Assembly (NCBI GenBank): GCA_041658405.1
Contig: JBBAAG010000099.1
Span: 1 to 9,429, forward strand
Origin: Elusimicrobiota bacterium
GTDB taxonomy: Bacteria > Elusimicrobiota > UBA5214 > JBBAAG01
Length of the DNA: 9,429 nucleotides
Direction: 5' to 3'
Position numbers and translations under genes: made by a program. Numbering within the stretch: the first letter of the stretch is position 1; every line of letters begins with the position of its first letter. The notes beneath the pieces are model-generated. The model made no database searches and had not been told where the DNA came from. It worked only from the letters and a program-made list of their open reading frames with translations. Positions 7,188-9,429 of the stretch are shown here, piece by piece.

Positions 7188-8776
7188 ATTTTATGGTAGT
7201 GAACTTGCGTAAAGTATGTACTGCGGGTGTGATGTCCGCGTTGTTAAGTTTTAACCGCGCGCCAAGCGAGTGCGGTGCAGCAGAAAAAAAGGTGGAATCA
7301 AAACCTAAACCGCCGAATATCGTGTTTATTCTTATCGACGACCTCCGGTGGGATGCCTGCGGGTATGCTAACCACCCGTTCTCAAAAACGCCGAATATTG
7401 ATAAATTAGCGAGTAACGGCGTGGTGTTCAATAATAGTTTTGTAACTATAGCATTATGCGGTCCCAGCCGCGCGTGTTTTCTTACCGGCCAGTACGCGCA
7501 TAAACATCAGGTATTGAGAAACAGGGATTTGACAGATATTTCGACGGGTACACTGACCTATCCTCTGGTACTTCAGCAGAACGGATATACTACGGCGTAT
7601 GTCGGTAAATGGCATATGGCTAAAAATAACCGTCCCCGTCGCGGGTTCGATTATTGGTTAAGTTTTACGGGGCAGGGTGATTACACAAAAAATGTTTTAA
7701 ACGAAAACGGTACAGAGTTTGAGAAAGAAGGGTATATCACTGATGTACTGACAGAGTATGCAGTTAAGTGGCTGGATACACAAAAACAGGATGGGAAACC
7801 GTTTATGCTGTATCTCTCTCATAAGGCGGTACACGATATTTTTACACCGCCTCCGCGATACGCCAAACTGTACGCTGACGCAGAAATTCCGGAACCTGCG
7901 AATTTCCGGGATGACCTCAGCGGGAAGCCGGTTAATCAGCGTAAATGGTTAAGTTCAAGGTTGATGTCAATCGGTACTTCGACAGGAACAAAAACTGTAC
8001 CGCCTGCATTACCTCCCGTAGGATGGAGTATAGGGAAGAATGACGAGGAGAACACTACTACCCGCGGATGGGTGAAGAGAGATAGAACAATTGCTGATAT
8101 GCGTGAGGATATGATTAACTACCACCGTTGCCTCGCAGCAGTGGATGATAGTGTCAATAAGGTTGTGGAACAGCTTGACAAACTGGGTGTTCTTGATAAC
8201 ACAATGATAATTTTTGCCGGGGATAATGGATATCTATGGTACGAACACAGGTTTTTAGATAAACGCTGGGCATACGAAGAGTCTATGCGGATACCGTTAG
8301 TTATTCAATACCCCAAGTTGGGACGTATGAACGTGAAAGTAGACGATTTTGTTTTGAATATTGACCTTGCACCGACAATTCTTGATTTTGCCGGCGTACC
8401 GGTACCTGATACTATGCAGGGACGTTCAGCACGGCCGTTGATGGAAGGTAAAGTTGTCGATAACTGGCGGAAGTCGTTTTTCTATGAATATTATTACGAA
8501 AAAGCGTTTAAGATACCGTCAATACTTGCAGTTCGAACGAAGGAGTGGAAGTATGTAACATATCCTGATATACAAGATATTGACGAGTTATACGATCTTG
8601 TGAAAGATCCGAATGAACTTAACAACCTTGCTGAGAAAAGCGAACACTCAACACAACTGAACTTGATGAAAGACGAGCTGCAACGGTTAATAAATGAAAC
8701 AGGATATGTTAAACCGGTATTACCAGCTGAAGTACAAGATAATAAAAAGGTTGTGGGTGAGAGTAAGGAAGAATAG
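7178..8776 (+). CDS. Type-I sulfatase, N-acetylglucosamine-6-sulfatase-like, probably exported
   Basis: The 532-residue protein has the full sulfatase set: D54-D55 in FILIDDLRWDA, the formylglycine signature C94-G-P-S-R98, K144 and H146 in GKWHM, H215 and H219 in SHKAVH, D349-N350 in GDNG, and K362 in FLDKRWAYEESMRIPL. The GDNGYLWYEHRFLDKR region and the C-terminal ELYDLVKDPNELNNLA resemble glucosamine-6-sulfatase and mucin-desulfating types, so removal of a 6-O-sulfate from an amino sugar is the best guess. The N-terminus (NLRK, a hydrophobic stretch at about 13-25, then AA before EKK at 34-38) looks like a short Sec signal peptide, suggesting periplasmic or outer location, unlike its cytoplasmic neighbour. 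An ATG at 7193 is an alternative start. Residues about 264-296 form a Thr/Pro/Gly-rich stretch that looks like an insertion relative to relatives. Probably co-transcribed with the upstream sulfatase. Confidence 0.93.
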   Translation: MEGNFMVVNLRKVCTAGVMSALLSFNRAPSECGAAEKKVESKPKPPNIVFILIDDLRWDACGYANHPFSKTPNIDKLASNGVVFNNSFVTIALCGPSRACFLTGQYAHKHQVLRNRDLTDISTGTLTYPLVLQQNGYTTAYVGKWHMAKNNRPRRGFDYWLSFTGQGDYTKNVLNENGTEFEKEGYITDVLTEYAVKWLDTQKQDGKPFMLYLSHKAVHDIFTPPPRYAKLYADAEIPEPANFRDDLSGKPVNQRKWLSSRLMSIGTSTGTKTVPPALPPVGWSIGKNDEENTTTRGWVKRDRTIADMREDMINYHRCLAAVDDSVNKVVEQLDKLGVLDNTMIIFAGDNGYLWYEHRFLDKRWAYEESMRIPLVIQYPKLGRMNVKVDDFVLNIDLAPTILDFAGVPVPDTMQGRSARPLMEGKVVDNWRKSFFYEYYYEKAFKIPSILAVRTKEWKYVTYPDIQDIDELYDLVKDPNELNNLAEKSEHSTQLNLMKDELQRLINETGYVKPVLPAEVQDNKKVVGESKEE

Positions 8777-8781
8777 CGGGA

Positions 8782-9429
8782 TTACTTTTTAGGAGTAACT
8801 CTTAACTCAATCCTTGTAACCACCTGGTTTTTGTTGGTGGGCAGATTAAAATATATACGGCTCAACCTGCCGGTTTTACGGTTAGATTTAAGTTCTTCCG
8901 CAAAATCTTTTACCTGCATATTAACCTTCTCCGGGGTTTTGATTGTTAACTTTGCAATTATGTTATTACCATCAATCTCAACGGTATTATTACCTGTAAC
9001 TCTTACCGGCAAACGTGTAATAAAACCTTCTTCTATACTATCTGGTTTAACTAAAAATTCGTATTTGTCTTCTAAAACAAATACCGGCGTTTCGGGATCT
9101 TCAATTTTTGGTAACTGTAGTTCACGGTTGAGCGACGTCAATGAAGGTTCATCATATGATTTTGAGAAATCAATCATTATACGTTTCTTTTGAGGTGAAA
9201 ATTCTGTGATCTTGCCATAAAACTTTAACCCCGGGGATTGGAGTTTGCCGTTGATCACAGGTACGCTATGGCCGTATGAGTTAGCAAAAACATTGTTGTA
9301 TCGTTTACCCGAAAAATAGTCTTTGTCATACAACCCGGATCCAGGGTCACAAAGGATGGTTTCTCCATTTATACGAAGTATAAAACTGCCGATGTCGTTA
9401 TGGTTATGCGATTCAGCGTTGTGCCCGGC
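8782..9429 (-). CDS. Heparinase II/III-family polysaccharide lyase, C-terminal part (cut by right edge)
   Basis: On the minus strand the frame is open from base 9429 to the TAA at 8784-8782, giving the last 215 codons. The TTG at 9333 is internal: the 32 codons before it carry the most conserved part of the family, H8-N-H10-N-D12-IGSF followed by NGE and D28-PG (numbered from the window edge), then a Y/F-rich segment with RY and the GHSVPVINGK segment with H54. This matches the C-terminal domain of heparinase II/III-like proteins (PF07940), in which histidines and an aspartate of this region bind zinc or take part in catalysis. The rest is beta-rich. The family cleaves uronic-acid polysaccharides (heparin, heparan, alginate and others) by beta-elimination. 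The alpha-barrel part and any signal peptide lie beyond the window. It converges on the second sulfatase gene with only 5 bases between the stops. Confidence 0.85.
   Translation of the reverse strand, partial: AGHNAESHNHNDIGSFILRINGETILCDPGSGLYDKDYFSGKRYNNVFANSYGHSVPVINGKLQSPGLKFYGKITEFSPQKKRIMIDFSKSYDEPSLTSLNRELQLPKIEDPETPVFVLEDKYEFLVKPDSIEEGFITRLPVRVTGNNTVEIDGNNIIAKLTIKTPEKVNMQVKDFAEELKSNRKTGRLSRIYFNLPTNKNQVVTRIELRVTPKK

Noticed and set aside
8820..8840. CCACC/GGTGG inverted repeat near the convergent gene ends, as a terminator
   Set aside because: The stem is only 5 bp with an 11-base loop, it lacks a following T tract, and it lies within the coding part of the lyase gene.

Overview
The window reads as a fragment of an uncultured, saccharolytic bacterial genome. 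GC is moderate (low to mid 40s percent by eye), genes are densely packed with bacterial Shine-Dalgarno signals and the standard genetic code, and nothing points to a phage, plasmid, insertion sequence, RNA gene or CRISPR array. Two type-I sulfatases next to a heparinase II/III-like lyase resemble the sulfatase-rich genomes of the Planctomycetes-Verrucomicrobia-Lentisphaerae group and some candidate phyla. No phylogenetic marker is present, so the lineage is a guess.

Layout. Six genes lie on the + strand, preceded by the tail of a seventh-type product cut by the left edge. (1) 1-477 is the C-terminal part of a Rieske-type (VanA-like) oxygenase alpha subunit. (2) 477-1580 is a radical SAM enzyme with a short C-terminal cysteine domain; its GTG start overlaps the oxygenase stop by one base. 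(3) 1605-2306 is an AlkD-family DNA alkylation repair protein. (4) 2379-3761 is a flavoprotein of the FAD_oxidored (PF12831) type, followed 15 bases later by (5) 3777-5717, a large PHP-type CehA/McbA/DUF3604-like metallohydrolase. After a 128-base gap with a plausible promoter come (6) 5846-7168, a sulfatase resembling heparan N-sulfatase (SGSH), and (7) 7178-8776, a probably exported sulfatase resembling N-acetylglucosamine-6-sulfatase. The last gene, 8782-9429 on the - strand, converges on the sulfatases with a 5-base gap. It is the C-terminal part of a heparinase II/III-family lyase and runs off the right edge.

How the genes may fit together. The right half is a coherent module for depolymerising a sulfated, probably uronic-acid and amino-sugar containing polysaccharide: a lyase, a 6-O-sulfatase-like enzyme and an N-sulfatase-like enzyme. 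The flavoprotein and PHP metallohydrolase form a tight pair of unknown substrate that could process a product of that breakdown, but this is inference. The left half (Rieske oxygenase plus radical SAM enzyme) looks like a separate redox unit, and the alkylation repair gene between them has no obvious link to either side.
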